A stretch of DNA of 64,000 nucleotides from the NCBI GenBank assembly GCA_964030785.1, contig OZ034967.1, forward strand, positions 50,491,533-50,555,532. Reading direction: 5' to 3'. Positions 46,824 through 57,691 of this stretch are shown here, piece after piece. The stretch's first letter is position 1, and every line of letters begins with the position of its first letter. Origin of the DNA: Siderastrea siderea. Lineage: Eukaryota > Cnidaria > Anthozoa > Scleractinia > Rhizangiidae. The notes below the pieces were generated by a model. That model saw only the letters and a program-made list of their open reading frames with translations, was not told the origin of the DNA and ran no database searches. A program made the translations under genes and the position numbers.

Positions 46824-47945
46824 GGTGCTCTGCTTAACTGAGGCGATTTGGTTACTTGAGCTGCTTTGAGGTGCTTTGCCTTCTTGAGCTGCTTTAACTT
46901 GCTTGAGCTACTTTGACTACTTGAGATGCTTTGCTTGCTTGAGGTTCTTTGCTTGCTTGAGGTGCTTTGCCTTCTTGAGGTGCTTTGCTTGCTTGAGGTT
47001 CTTTGCTTGCTTGACGTGCTTGATTTACTTGAGCTGCTTGGCCTGCTTGGGTTTCTTGGCTTACCTGAGTTGCTTGGCCTGCTTGAGTTGCTTGGCCTGC
47101 TTAAGTTGCTTGGCTTACTTGAGTTGCTTGGCTTACTTGAGTTGCTTGGCTTACTTGAGTTGCTTCTTGGCCTGCTTGAGTTGCTTGGCCTGCTTGAGTT
47201 GCTTGGCTTACTTGAGTTGCTTGGCTTACCTGAGTTGCTTGCCCTACTTGAGTTGCTTGGCTTACTTGGGTTGCTTGGCCAGGTTGAGTTGCTTGGCCTG
47301 CTTGAGTTGCTTGGCATGCTTAAGTTGCTTGGCGTGCTTGAGTTGCGTGGATTACTTGAGTTGCTTGGATTACTTGAGTTGCTTGGCCTGTTTGAGCTGC
47401 TTGCCTTACTTGAGGTGCTTGGCCTGCTTGAGTTGCTTGAGCTGCTTGGCCTGCTTGAGTTGCTTGGCCTGCTTGAGCTGCTTGGCTTACTTGAGCTGCT
47501 TGGTTTACTTGAATTGCTTGGCTTACTTGAGTTGCTTGGCCTGCTTGAGTTGCTTGCTTTACTTGAGTTGCTTGGCATGCTTGAGTTGCTTGCTTTACTT
47601 GAGTTGCTTGGCCTGCTTGAGTTGCTTGCCTTACTTGAGTTGCTTGGCTTACTTGATTTGCTTGGCCTGCTTGTGTTGCTTGCTTTACTTGAGTTGCTTG
47701 GCATGCTTGAGTTGCTTGCCTTACTTGAGTTGCTTGGCTTACTTGAGCAGCTTGGCTTACTTGAGTTGCTTGGCTTACTTGATTTGCTTGGCCTGCTTGC
47801 GTTGCTTGCCTTACTTGAGTTGCTTGGCTTATTTGAGCTGCTTGGCTTACTTGAGTTGCTTGGCTTACTTGAGGTACTTGGCTTCCTTGGGTTGCTTGGC
47901 TTACTTGCGTTGCTTGGCCTGCTTGAGTTGCTTGGCTTACCCTGT
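46824..47945 (+). repeat. 18-bp satellite, left arm
   Basis: About 60 tandem units of the type TTGCTTGGCTTACTTGAG, built from two related 9-mers. The first 200 bases carry the TTGAGGTGCTTTGCC variant also seen in the right arm. Because 18 is a multiple of three, several frames stay open throughout. Confidence 0.93.
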
Positions 47946-48955
47946 ATACTCTAGTTCATCCTGTATACCTTGTATATTCTGTATAACACCCTGTATACTC
48001 TAGAACACCCTGTAATTACCCTTGTACACCTTGTTTACCCTTGTACACCCTGTATACTCTTGTACACCTTGTGTACCTTGTACACCTTGTATACCCTTGT
48101 ATACCCCGTATTCTCTGGTGCACCCTGTATACTAATACACCCTGTATTCCTTGTTCACCTTGTTTATACCCTGGTACACCCTGTATAGTCCCTTCTATAC
48201 CCTGTATACTCTAGTACATCCTGTATACCCCGTATACTCTGGTGCACCCTGTATACCCTGTATACTCTTGTGACCTTGTATGCTCTTGTTCACCCATTAT
48301 ACTTTTGTACACCCTGTATACATTTGTAAACCCCATAAATTATACTCTTGTACATCCTGTCCATCCTTGTACACCCTGTATACCTTGAGCACCTTTTATA
48401 AACCCTTGTAAGCCCTGTGTACTACTGTACACACAGTATACCCTTGTATACCTCCATGGTGTACCTTTCACACCCTGTATACCCTAGTACACCCTGTATA
48501 CTCTACTGCACCCTTTATACCTTTGTACACCCTGTATACCCTGGTACACCCTGTATACCCTGGTACACCCTGTATACCCTGGTACACCCTGTATACTCTA
48601 CTGCACCCTTTATACCTTTGTACACCCTATCTGCAGTCGTAAATCCCGCATGCTACTGACACCCTGTATTACCCTTTACACCCTGTATAGCCTTGAACAT
48701 CCTGTATATTCTGGTACACCTTGAATATGTACACATTGCATACCTTCTACATTCTGTATACCCTTTTGTTCCCTGTATACCTTGTGCACCCTGTTTACTC
48801 CGGTATACCCTCTGTACTCTCTGTCTTAACCCTTGAACACCCTGGATACATTGTGCACCCTGTATACCCCTGTAAAGCACGTGTACAAATACATTTGTTC
48901 ATCCTGTATACCACTGTACATCCTATACCCTATATCCTGTGTGCCTTCTGTACTC
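47946..48955 (+). repeat. CCCTGTATAC-type satellite
   Basis: Irregular units of about 14-20 bp built from ACACCCTGTATACCCTTGT. A more regular block is at 48525-48600. It abuts the 18-bp satellite directly. Confidence 0.9.
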
Positions 48956-49735
48956 TATTTGCCTCACGTGTTTGCGGGAGTTTAAGTGTTTTTTTTTTTC
49001 AGAAAATATCCACACTCCCCCCACAGAGGGTCTTTTTTGCTCGTCATAATAAGTTTTTGCAATTTTTCAGGAAGATTTATAACACTCCGTTTTTGAGTAC
49101 ATGCAATCGAAATACACCCAGTTGAACAACAGCAGATATAAAAGACGTCAATTATCAGTTAATCAATGGAGTATGGTTTGGCGATTGAAGTAAATGAGCA
49201 CCAACACAATTAGACAGTATGTTTTCGCAGACATTTTTGCAGTGACTTCTTTTGTGGGAACTTTTTTTTTTGCACAAAGCTAAAAAAAACACAATGCATG
49301 AAAAAAGTAATCCTCCTCGAAAATAGTAATCATAATTAATTTAAGACCTGCAATAGCCCCGTTTTCTTTTGCCCTTATTAATTATTGTATTAGTTGCCCT
49401 ATCATTTTTTCATGTTCTCAGGGTAGCCCTCACCCAGTGTTTTGGTGGTATTCCAATGACGTGTTGACTATGCAACTCAGTGTTCCATAAGGTAGGAAAT
49501 TCACAGTGGTTTTTCACATAATAGTAAGAGTCTTATGAATTGGATTGAATTTGGGACAAAAACCAAAACAAGAAAGACAAGACACGACAAGACAAAGGAA
49601 GAAAAGAGTGCCGAAGTTGCAGTTGCATGGGCTGTAAATCTACATAAGGGGTCCCAAACTATGCACGCCACACCAATCACAGAGTCTCGACAGCTGTCTA
49701 GAACTCCATTTACACTACAGAAGAAATAAGGCTAG
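48956..49735. other. Gene-free spacer
   Basis: Low-complexity T tract near 48990 and an AAGACAAGACACGACAAGAC run near 49571. Nothing else recognised. Confidence 0.5.
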
Positions 49736-49794
49736 ATGAGATCGGCAAGGGCAATTTTCATTTCCAACAAGGCGAGGATGAATTGTGTAAACGG

Positions 49795-49970
49795 TGTGAA
49801 CCTGCCTTGCCTTTTAGAGGTTTTTTTTTTTCATTTTGGGACCACGTCCAGACCATGTCCTTTTTTCCAAAATATTGGCGAGGCAAGGATCCAAAGCCGC
49901 AAATTGCCTTTTTTTGGTGGAGTGTGTTAACGCTCATGCTTGCCTCTGAGATGTTTTTTGGTGCTTGTAG
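49795..49970 (+). repeat. Interspersed repeat, copy 1 of 2
   Basis: About 175 bases sharing GTGAACCTGCCTTGCCTTTT, GGGACCACGTCCAGACCATG and GTGGAGTGTGTTAACGCTC with 51508-51680 in direct orientation. The two copies flank the inverted Penelope pair. Confidence 0.85.
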
Positions 49971-49994
49971 GTAGGTAGGTGTTTGTAGGTATCT

Positions 49995-50700
49995 AAGCTT
50001 CTGGAATTTCGATTCCACTATCTCTATTGATGTTATTAGGATGAAGTCTTATATGGATAGCCTCTTTGACCCTACGTGTGTACCAATGAGGGTCACGATC
50101 AATAAACTTAACTTCTTTCCAAATAGGAAGATGCCCCGTTTCGTTAGCGTGTTCCGAAATTGCGGAGGTTTGCGTACGAGCAAGCCGTATAACTCAGTCG
50201 TGCTCTTTTATCCTGTCTTGCATCGCTCTCCCTGTTTCCCCGATGTATACTTTGCCGCACTCGCATGGAATTTTATAGACGACACCGTCTTGTTTAGTTG
50301 GTTCAAGGGTGTCTTTCGGTCGCACTAAGTGAGACCTAAGAGTTGTGTCTGATTTGAAGACGGTGCGTACGCCTTGTTGTTGTAGGCAGCGGCGAAGAAC
50401 CTCTAATACACTTTTTATGTAGGGTAGAACCGCAGTAGATTTAAATTCCTGCGTAGGTTCTTTGTTGGCTGTTGGTCGTGTTGTCTTTGTGAGCTTTCGT
50501 ACAAATGAAAAAGGATATCCGTTCGAAACAAGTACCGATGATAAATGTATCTTTTCTTTAGAGATAGCCGATGGTTTTGATGTGAGGTGTTTGGCTCGGT
50601 CGTATAGACACTTATAAACAATACCACGTTTCACTGACTGAGGATGGTGTGAATCATAGGCTAGGTATTGGTCAGTGTGGTCTAGGTATTGGTCAGTGTG
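49995..50700 (-). pseudogene. Penelope-like element, RT end plus GIY-YIG endonuclease (minus copy)
   Basis: The minus strand encodes HTDQYLAYDSHHPQSVKRGI (end of the reverse transcriptase), a linker with KTTRPTANKEPTQEFKSTAV, and a GIY-YIG nuclease: GVVYKIPCECGKVYIGETGR then MQDRIKEHD. It continues LARTQTSAISEHANETGHLP with one stop after EHD. Penelope-like elements copy themselves by target-primed reverse transcription using this nuclease. The copy is 5'-truncated, and a 20-bp duplication (CTAGACCACACTGACCAATA type) lies at its upstream end. It joins a plus-strand copy directly. Confidence 0.8.
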
Positions 50701-51200
50701 CTCTTAGGTCTCACTTAGTGCGCCGAAAGACACCCTTGAACCAACTATTAACAAGACGGTGTCGTCTATAAAATTCCATGCGAGTGCGGCAAAGTATACA
50801 TCGGGGAAACAGGGAGAGCGATGCAAGACAGGATAAAAGAACACGACAGAGATATACGGCTTGCTCGTACGCAAACCTCCGCAATTTCGAAACACGCTAA
50901 CGAAACGGGGCATCTTCCTATTTGGAAAGAAGTTAAGTTTATTGATCGTGACCCTCACTGGTACACACGTAGGGTCAAAGAGGCTATCCATATAAGACTT
51001 CATCCTAATAACATCAATAGAGATAGTGGAATCGAAATTCCAGAAGCTTGGATACCTACGATCAGAAAGCATAACAGCCGACCAACCACAAAGCGGACCT
51101 GTGAGGGAACAACATCTAATAGTCGGAATAATAATGAGGATCGAAATGCACCAATAGCAGCGAACCATCATGCTACAAATAGCGACACGTAAACAATTGA
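50701..51200 (+). pseudogene. Penelope-like element, GIY-YIG endonuclease (plus copy)
   Basis: Starts LRSHLVRRKDTLEPT, has a 2-base insertion before the nuclease, then reads MQDRIKEHDRDIRLARTQTS, SKHANETGHLPIWKEVKFID, and HWYTRRVKEAIHIRLHPNNI to a stop at 51192. The 330 bases nearest the junction are nearly identical to the minus copy in inverted orientation. It is 5'-truncated, with the reverse transcriptase missing. Confidence 0.82.
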
Positions 51201-51204
51201 CCTC

Positions 51205-51250
51205 ATCGCCTGATGAAGACTAGCAGTATTGCAGTCGAAACGTCGCGATC
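51205..51250 (+). ncRNA. Hammerhead-like motif at a Penelope-like 3' end
   Basis: CCTGATGAAGACTAGCAGTA then TTGCAGTCGAAACGTCG: the core CTGATGA and GAAAC flank a GACT/AGTC stem. Penelope-like elements are known to carry minimal hammerhead ribozymes near their termini. An extra A before the stem makes activity uncertain. Confidence 0.5.
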
Positions 51251-51338
51251 AACAACTCAAAGCGATTCCATCGTGAGACAAACGAATAAACGTTCATCTT
51301 ACCTATCTTACACCACGATGAACAATAAACGCATCTTT

Positions 51339-51505
51339 AATGACAACAAAAATGTTACTTGCAAGGAATGCAACGTTTTTAAGTCATTACAATTTTTTAG
51401 AAATAAACTGGATAGATTTCAAGAATTAACTCTATATTTTCATAGAAATATTCAGGTGCACCATAAAAAGAACAAACGAGGAATGCGCAAAGCTGCTGGT
51501 TTAAG
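51339..51505 (+). repeat. Duplicated segment (copies 51339-51505 and 52440-52608)
   Basis: Shared landmarks are ATGTTACTTGCAAGG, TTACAATTTTTTAGAAATAA and ATAAAAAGAACAAACGAGGA. The pair is in direct orientation about 1.1 kb apart. The intervening sequence contains the second copy of the 49795-49970 repeat. Confidence 0.85.
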
Positions 51506-51507
51506 GC

Positions 51508-51690
51508 ATGTGAACCTGCCTTGCCTTTTAGAGGTATTTTTTTTTCATTTTGGGACCACGTCCAGACCATGTCCTTTTTTGCAAAATATTGGCGAGGCAA
51601 GGATGAAAAGCCGCAAATTGCCTTTTTTTGGTGGAGTGTGTTAACGCTCCTGCTTGCCTCTGAGATGTTTTTTGGTGTTTGTACGCATAC
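51508..51690 (+). repeat. Interspersed repeat, copy 2 of 2
   Basis: Direct copy of 49795-49970 with a few substitutions. Long T runs differ in length between copies. Confidence 0.85.
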
Positions 51691-52439
51691 CCCAGAGATA
51701 AAGCACTTGCTTTAAACTGGTTTGCAGTTTCAAAAATGACGACCGAGAAGGGGAAGGTAACGTGAAAACAGAGAAAGTCAACATATGATTCGGTTTGTGG
51801 ACAGAAAAAAAAAAATCTAGTATATATTGGATGGTGGAGGGTTTAATATTTCTATCTTTAAATTCTCTTTCTTTCATTAAAAGAGCCGTACCTTTCTTCC
51901 TGCGCTTAAGTGACTCCGCCAGTGCGTTACATTTTGCCTCGATCACTTTCTTCCTAAGATGCTGTACGTTACTTTCCACAGAAAGGGTTGAAAAAAAGTA
52001 ACAGAAATTGCGATGCTAAGGCCATATTGCCTCTGTTAATAACTGCACACGCTCACTTTCATCATTTCCATCCTTGCCTAATACAAAACTTGTAAGCATA
52101 AAAAGTTACGCGAGTAAATTAAACTATCCTTACCGATATATTCATCCTTAGCTTGCCTAGCCGATTTTTTTCCGCGTGTAAACAGGTTTAGGTCACCTTA
52201 CGTGCAAAAGGAAACTATAGAGGGCATTTAATTGAAGGTGTCAAGAGTATGCTCTTGTGGTAATTTCAAGAACAAGACAAAACGAAATAAGTTGACAGCA
52301 TGTCTTTATTATTTTTGTACAAAGAGAACTTGTCTTACTAATCATGATATCCTTAACTCAAATAATTTAGTCTAAAACAAAATTCATGAAATGCTGACGA
52401 CCAGCCTTTTTTGGTTATATATTGTATGAACATCGAACA
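51691..52439. other. Gene-free spacer
   Basis: Nothing recognised beyond AT-rich sequence. Confidence 0.5.
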
Positions 52440-52895
52440 ACAACAAAAATGTTACTTGCAAGGCATGCAACGTTTTTAGGTCATTACAATTTTTTAGAAA
52501 TAAACTGGCTAGATTTCAAGAATTAACTCTATATTTTCATAGAAATAATTATTCAGGTGTACCATAAAAAGAACAAACGAGGAATGTGCGGTAAAGCTGC
52601 TGGTTTAAAGCATAAATTGCTTTCTTTAATTAAATCGATTGGTAAAAAAAATTGATTCAAACTTCTTAAATTTGTTTGGTTAAATAGTTCTGTGATCGCA
52701 ACAGCAGCTAGATCTGTGCTCTATAATATTTCAGGTCCGAGTTCTCCAAGATCTTGACTGCATTGCCACTGACTCATCTTGAAGTTGACGCGCCATGGGC
52801 TAAAATGTCCAAATAGCCATTCACTAAAATGAAAAGAAGCAACGTCTATTAATTGCATATAAAATCCTAATGGCTGTCGAAAACCAATTTTCAGT

Positions 52896-52915
52896 TTATA
52901 TATATATATATATAT
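52896..52915. repeat. (TA)n microsatellite
   Basis: Ten TA dinucleotides, 5' of the second Penelope cluster. Confidence 0.9.
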
Positions 52916-52999
52916 GTATAATTTGCACGTTGGGTCTAGGAAACCTGCTTCCCATCTTCTATCGCGGAACTTCCCTTGCGGTTTCTCAGTGGAGATTAA

Positions 53000-53805
53000 G
53001 GACGGGCACTTATGGTCGGGTGCCAATCCAGCCGTCTCAACCAAAACAAGCCATTTTCCGGACTGGGGGATTCATCGTAGGAGAGGTTGTGGTGGTAGCC
53101 GCTTGAGTGCTTCTTGATAGACGTCTTTGGCGTTATCGAAGCATTCTTTATCCGACGATATTTCGGTTACAAATTATGAAATATTTCTCCCACAAACACA
53201 AGTTACATTTCTTAGTAACGTTCGAGTAAGATCGAGCTTGTTTTACTTTACGCCATTTGATGTCGAACTTAATGTTCTGGTCTTTCAGGTTCCATACGTG
53301 TTTACCGAGCTCGGTAGCATTCCTGTACCGTTCGTTTCGAAATGAGCATATATGGTTGCTATATCTTAATTTAAATGTGGTGTCGCAAAGCCCGATGTAT
53401 GTTTCGCTTGTGGTTGATGTAGTAACTTCAGCTTGGTGTACGATGTTTTGGGCGTTGTAGTTTCCACCCATGGGGCACGTATCTGGTTTCCGGCAGTTAC
53501 AATTTTTGTTCTCTTCATCATTGTGTGTGGGTTTGTTGATTTCGGCTTTATTGTGGTTGGATATAATTGTCTTGATGTTATTCATGCAGCTGTAACTTTA
53601 TTTAAGTGAATTCCAATCGAAAATTTTGTGTAGTGGATTAGATTTGGGGAAGTGCTGGTCAATTAGGGAAAGGAAGCATTTTCCTACGTTTGTTTCCACG
53701 TTCTTGCTGTATGGCGGGTTGTACCATATGATGTTTCTTTGTCTGTGTTTCCGTGGGTGTGGCGTCTGGCTGGGGGATTCATCGTAGGTGAAGTTGTGGT
53801 GGAAA
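53000..53805 (-). pseudogene. Penelope-like element fragments, second family (minus)
   Basis: From 53805 leftwards: [20 protein letters not shown] then [13 protein letters not shown], a stop after [24 protein letters not shown], the Cys-rich [15 protein letters not shown], and the nuclease part [20 protein letters not shown], ending [13 protein letters not shown] near 53150. Left of that, a second truncated piece encodes KDVYQEALK and GYHHNLSYDESPSPENG, normally upstream in the protein. So two fragments lie in tandem. This is a different lineage from the 50-kb pair. Confidence 0.76.
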
Positions 53806-54245
53806 CATTTAAATTAAGATATAGAAACCATATATGCTCATTTCGAAACGAACGGCACAGGAACATTACCGAGCTCAGTAAACGCGTATGGAACCTGAAA
53901 GACCAGAACATTAAGTTCGACATCAAATGGCGTAAAGTAAAACAAGCTCGGTCTTACGCGAACGTTACTAAGAAATGTAATTTGTGCTAGTGGGAGAAAT
54001 ATTTCATAATTTGTAAACCTGAAATGTCAACACTCAATACGGAAACGAGCTAACATCGTGCTGTAGGCATTCTAGAAAATTCCTGCTGAAAAATGTCATC
54101 ACTTAACTAGCGATAAGATCTCGCTTGACGCGCCACACCTAGTATGTATTGTTCTGGATTTTTTCCGGCAGTTGCCTGATGATTGCTTCGGAAGAGGCAT
54201 GAAACTCTGAGTAGCAATTAAATGTCCTGGACCAAATAATCCAGC
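53806..54245 (+). pseudogene. Penelope-like element GIY-YIG fragment, second family (plus)
   Basis: Starts [20 protein letters not shown], continues [20 protein letters not shown] and NVTKKCNLC, with a stop where the minus copy has LWEKY. It ends with a hammerhead-like motif near 54172. The arrangement is again head-to-head with a minus copy. Confidence 0.77.
54172..54222 (+). ncRNA. Hammerhead-like motif (second Penelope family)
   Basis: CCTGATGATTGCTTCGGAAG then AGGCATGAAACTCTGAGTAG: stem TGCTTC/GAGGCA with a GGAA loop, between CTGATGA and GAAAC cores. One extra base on each side of the stem weakens the prediction. Confidence 0.52.
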
Positions 54246-54339
54246 TCCTCATTTCTACTTCTTCATTGCTCTAGTCTTATCTATTGAGCACTCTAATAGC
54301 CGATGAGGATTTCAATATATACATATATTTATTAAAAAC

Positions 54340-55725
54340 TGGACTAGGTATATTGGATTTCTAGCATTTTGATTGGCTCAACGGAGCTAGGGTATCAGCT
54401 CATATACCTGCTACTACCAAATATGGTCAATGAACACTCAACAACAAAGTGAGCTGAAAGTTTTTTCCTCGCGAGCAACCCGGCGAGAAAAATGGACCAG
54501 AAAAATCACTTGCCAGCAAGTTTAAATTAAGCAGAAATTCCAACAACGTCACCAACAAACATCACCAACAGCGTCGTCTAACACGAGTCAAAATTGTTTG
54601 AAGAAACTGTGCAGAAAAAGAAATTTAAGCATTAAGCGTTGTGTTTACAATTAATTTCTTTCATCGATCGTCACGTCGATCATTGAAATTGAACAAACGG
54701 TAGGTATTATCAGAAAGGATTTCCACTTCAAAATATCAAGACAAGACATGAAATAAAACACAATGAAATGGGGCTGGAGCATTTAATAAAAAGTATCACA
54801 CATTCATGGCGAGTCGGTGCGAAAATCATGAAGCAGTGTAAACAAGTGCTAAAAAAATACAGCTGCAAACTACCAAGAAGGAAGGAAGGGCGAGATTGTT
54901 TTTCGGCTTTAACATGCAAAATCAGGACACTGGTTTACCTGCACTTGTTGTAGCTCTGTGTTCCAACAGGTCCAAATGCTCAGATAGAAATTGGATGCCA
55001 TGTAAACGGAGTTGAATCGCTTTCCCAGTAGTTTGAATGTTGTTTTTACCATTCCGTCCGCAACCTCTAAACCGAGAACAACTGCATTTTGCGCTTTGCG
55101 TTTAACAAACTATGATGGTGAATTCTAATGTTCCTCGCTACAGTAATCTTGCTTCTGAGCTGCATAGAAAATACCTCTTCAAGTTCAACTGTTCAAATTT
55201 GTTCTGTCTTCAGTTCGATCAAACACGCATATGATGGCTCCGTTGTGCGAACAGATTACAAACTTGTTCAGTTTCAACGCCAGCAGCTATATGGTGAAAT
55301 TGTACAGCTTCAATCCGCTTTGAACGATGATTACAACAATGTTGAGGAAAAATCAAACATGTACCATATTTCAGAGCCAATAATTAGAAGATTTTTTTCC
55401 AAAACGTGTGCTACTTTGTTCACTTTCGAGCAGTTTTCATTGATTCATTCAGCTTTGCAATGAAACGCTGCAACACTTTGCAAGGTTTTGGGCCTTTTTC
55501 GTTCAGTCAGGTGATCGATTCTTGTTCCGCTTAAATTTCCTTTCTCATTTTTCCCGTTCTTTCTTGGTTTTTTTTTTAAATACTGGTTAAGTTTTTAATA
55601 AAACAATTATTCTACTCGGGCTTGCTGGATATCAAATGATTATAACCAACTCGGCGCTACGCGCCTCGTTGGTTATCTATCATTCGATATCCAGCGCGCC
55701 CTCGTAGAATAATTGTTAAATATAT
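54340..55725 (+). mobile_element. Hairpin-ended element (relative of the 40.5-kb element)
   Basis: Starts with a CTAG...TTTTGATTGGCT-type head and ends in a 118-bp hairpin (55605-55722): AACAATTATTCTACTCGGGC, GGATATCAAATGATTATAAC and CAACTCGGCGCTACGCGCCT with mirrored partners. The head and the AACAATTA...TAATTGTT end are shared with 40485-40785. The middle is about 1.2 kb with no recognised protein. The left limit is approximate. Confidence 0.5.
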
Positions 55726-57540
55726 AAATAATGGGAAATGGCAAATTCCAAAATTCCATATCGTCTCTTTATTTCAGGTATTTGCCGTACTGCCACACAA
55801 AACAGTTTTTTAATGCGTGCAATGTCTGTTTTCCCCTTCTCGTATGCTGTCCATGGTATAGGATCGAGGATCAATTTGCATAGAACCACTGCATGCATGA
55901 TTTAAGTCTGTTAATCGTCTCGTAAGATTAATGCTATAGAAGCTACCTTTCAAATGCAAATTTGATAGAAAATGTACATACGTAATCTTCTGCCATCCAT
56001 AATGACCATACAAACGATTTCTTTTAATGAGTGGAAATTCCATTCAAAACTTGTAATTCACTCACAGCACAGCAAATTACCTTATTTTTGGTCTTCCTAT
56101 TTCTTTTGGCGGCAAGATTTATTTCCCTTGCCGTTAGTTAGTCCTGGAGGCAATCTACAATATTCCCTGTATGGAAGAGACGAAATATCATCTTAGGCTG
56201 GCAACTATCAAGTAGGGTACAGTCACTTTAACAGTCAAGAATGCACCTCTATATGAGACCACATGTTATGCTTTTTTAGCCACTTTGTGCATCGAACGGG
56301 TTTTTAATTTAGCTTACTTGCTCTAATCAAGTTATCATCTTGTGCGATATTATCGGTTTGTTGGCCAAGCAAGGTGCAAGTCTGGAATGTCAACCATTCT
56401 TGGCAAGCAGATGAGTGAGACACTTTCCTGCGTTCATAGAAGTCAGGCCGAAAGGAAGGCGAATTCGTCAGACTAACACATCATTAATTCTAATGGTTGG
56501 AAAGTACTTGATTTAATCAAGTCTCACTAATTACATATTGTACCTCGTCGCTGTCTCCTCTTTTGGGCACACGGCGGTTTTAAGGATGATTCTGCTTCTA
56601 CACAAAGAAATAAAGAAACAAAGAACAATAAAAAGAGAGATTTAGTTTTGGCGTAAACAATGTGAAAGTATAAGTGCCGCACAGTATAATTGCCGCACAT
56701 TCTAGTCATATGATTGTGGAAGTGCTCTTACAATTGTTTCCTTGAGAAACATGGCCTTTTGATTTTGATTGAAATACGATCAACATTCGACCCCACTCTT
56801 CTTGGAGTGGTTTTTGAAGTATAGCCCTTCACGTTAATTTGCCACCATTGGCAACATCTGTACAGTGCACCCAGGACTAGAAATAAAAGCGCAACAGTGT
56901 TCCTTACATGAAAATCAGCCTGTGTGTCAATGTTCAGTTGAATAGCACCAATTTCGATTTTAACCTCAAAGCATCACTTACGCCCTTTTTCACCGGGCCC
57001 TTCAATTTAATTTCTTTGCTACTAATCCTATTATTTAGAAAAATACTTGTATGCACTTCAAAGATCATTGTATAAATTAGTTTGTTTAACTCTTTAAACG
57101 ACTGACAACTGACTGTAAGCAGATTTATCTCTCAACGATCAGCGCTCTCATCACGCGACCACCATCGTCATTGCAGTGAAAAACAATGCTGCATAACATT
57201 GCGCAAGAACTGTGCAAACACGGCTAATCGACCATAAAGCTCTGTGTTGCTTTTTTGTAGCTCTCTTGCAGCGCTCAAGCAGCCCTCAATGTCACTGCTG
57301 CCGCACTCATGCAGTCATTTTTTGTCGCTGCTACAGCACAACGAAAACAGCATTCATGCAACCTTCCCGCGGTGTTCACTGCAGTCATAGTAAGCCGCTG
57401 GGCGCCCCTCACTTTTAATTTTTGGCTGAATTTTGAACTTGAAGTTTGCTTATTTTGAAGACTTGTCACCTTGTCAGCACATGCGATAGTACCATACCAA
57501 TTAATGATTAATTATTGGAGAGCGTGTTATTATCATCTTT
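55726..57540. other. Gene-free stretch
   Basis: No coding or repeat signal that I could support. An AAAGAAACAAAGAACAATAA-type A-rich run lies near 56605-56625. Confidence 0.5.
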
Positions 57541-57552
57541 GTGGCATGAATT

Positions 57553-57691
57553 GTTACCATAACAACAGTACAACCTCTCAACAACACCCTTAATTTTAGC
57601 TTTGGGTGCTTATAGCTCAAGTTGGTGAGTTGTAAGTACTTAAAGCAAAATTAAGGGTGTTATTGATAGGTTATGCTGTTGCTATGGTAAC
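57553..57691. repeat. 139-bp hairpin MITE
   Basis: GTTACCATAACAACAGTACA and ACACCCTTAATTTTAGCTTT are mirrored by AAAGCAAAATTAAGGGTGTT and GCTGTTGCTATGGTAAC. Confidence 0.8.

Noticed and set aside
46903..48003. Open frames of 366 and 342 codons (plus) and 296 codons (minus) rich in Leu-Cys or Ser-Asn
   Set aside because: They are translations of an 18-bp satellite, whose length keeps frames open. There is no start context, domain or non-repetitive part.
52721..53044. Minus-strand open frame of 107 codons
   Set aside because: It reads through a TA microsatellite (YIYIYIYK) and no family is recognisable. The right end overlaps Penelope debris in another frame.
55128..55463. Plus-strand open frame of 111 codons with a signal-peptide-like start
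   Set aside because: It lies in the middle of the hairpin-ended element, has no recognisable domain and no splice or promoter support. It could still be part of that element.
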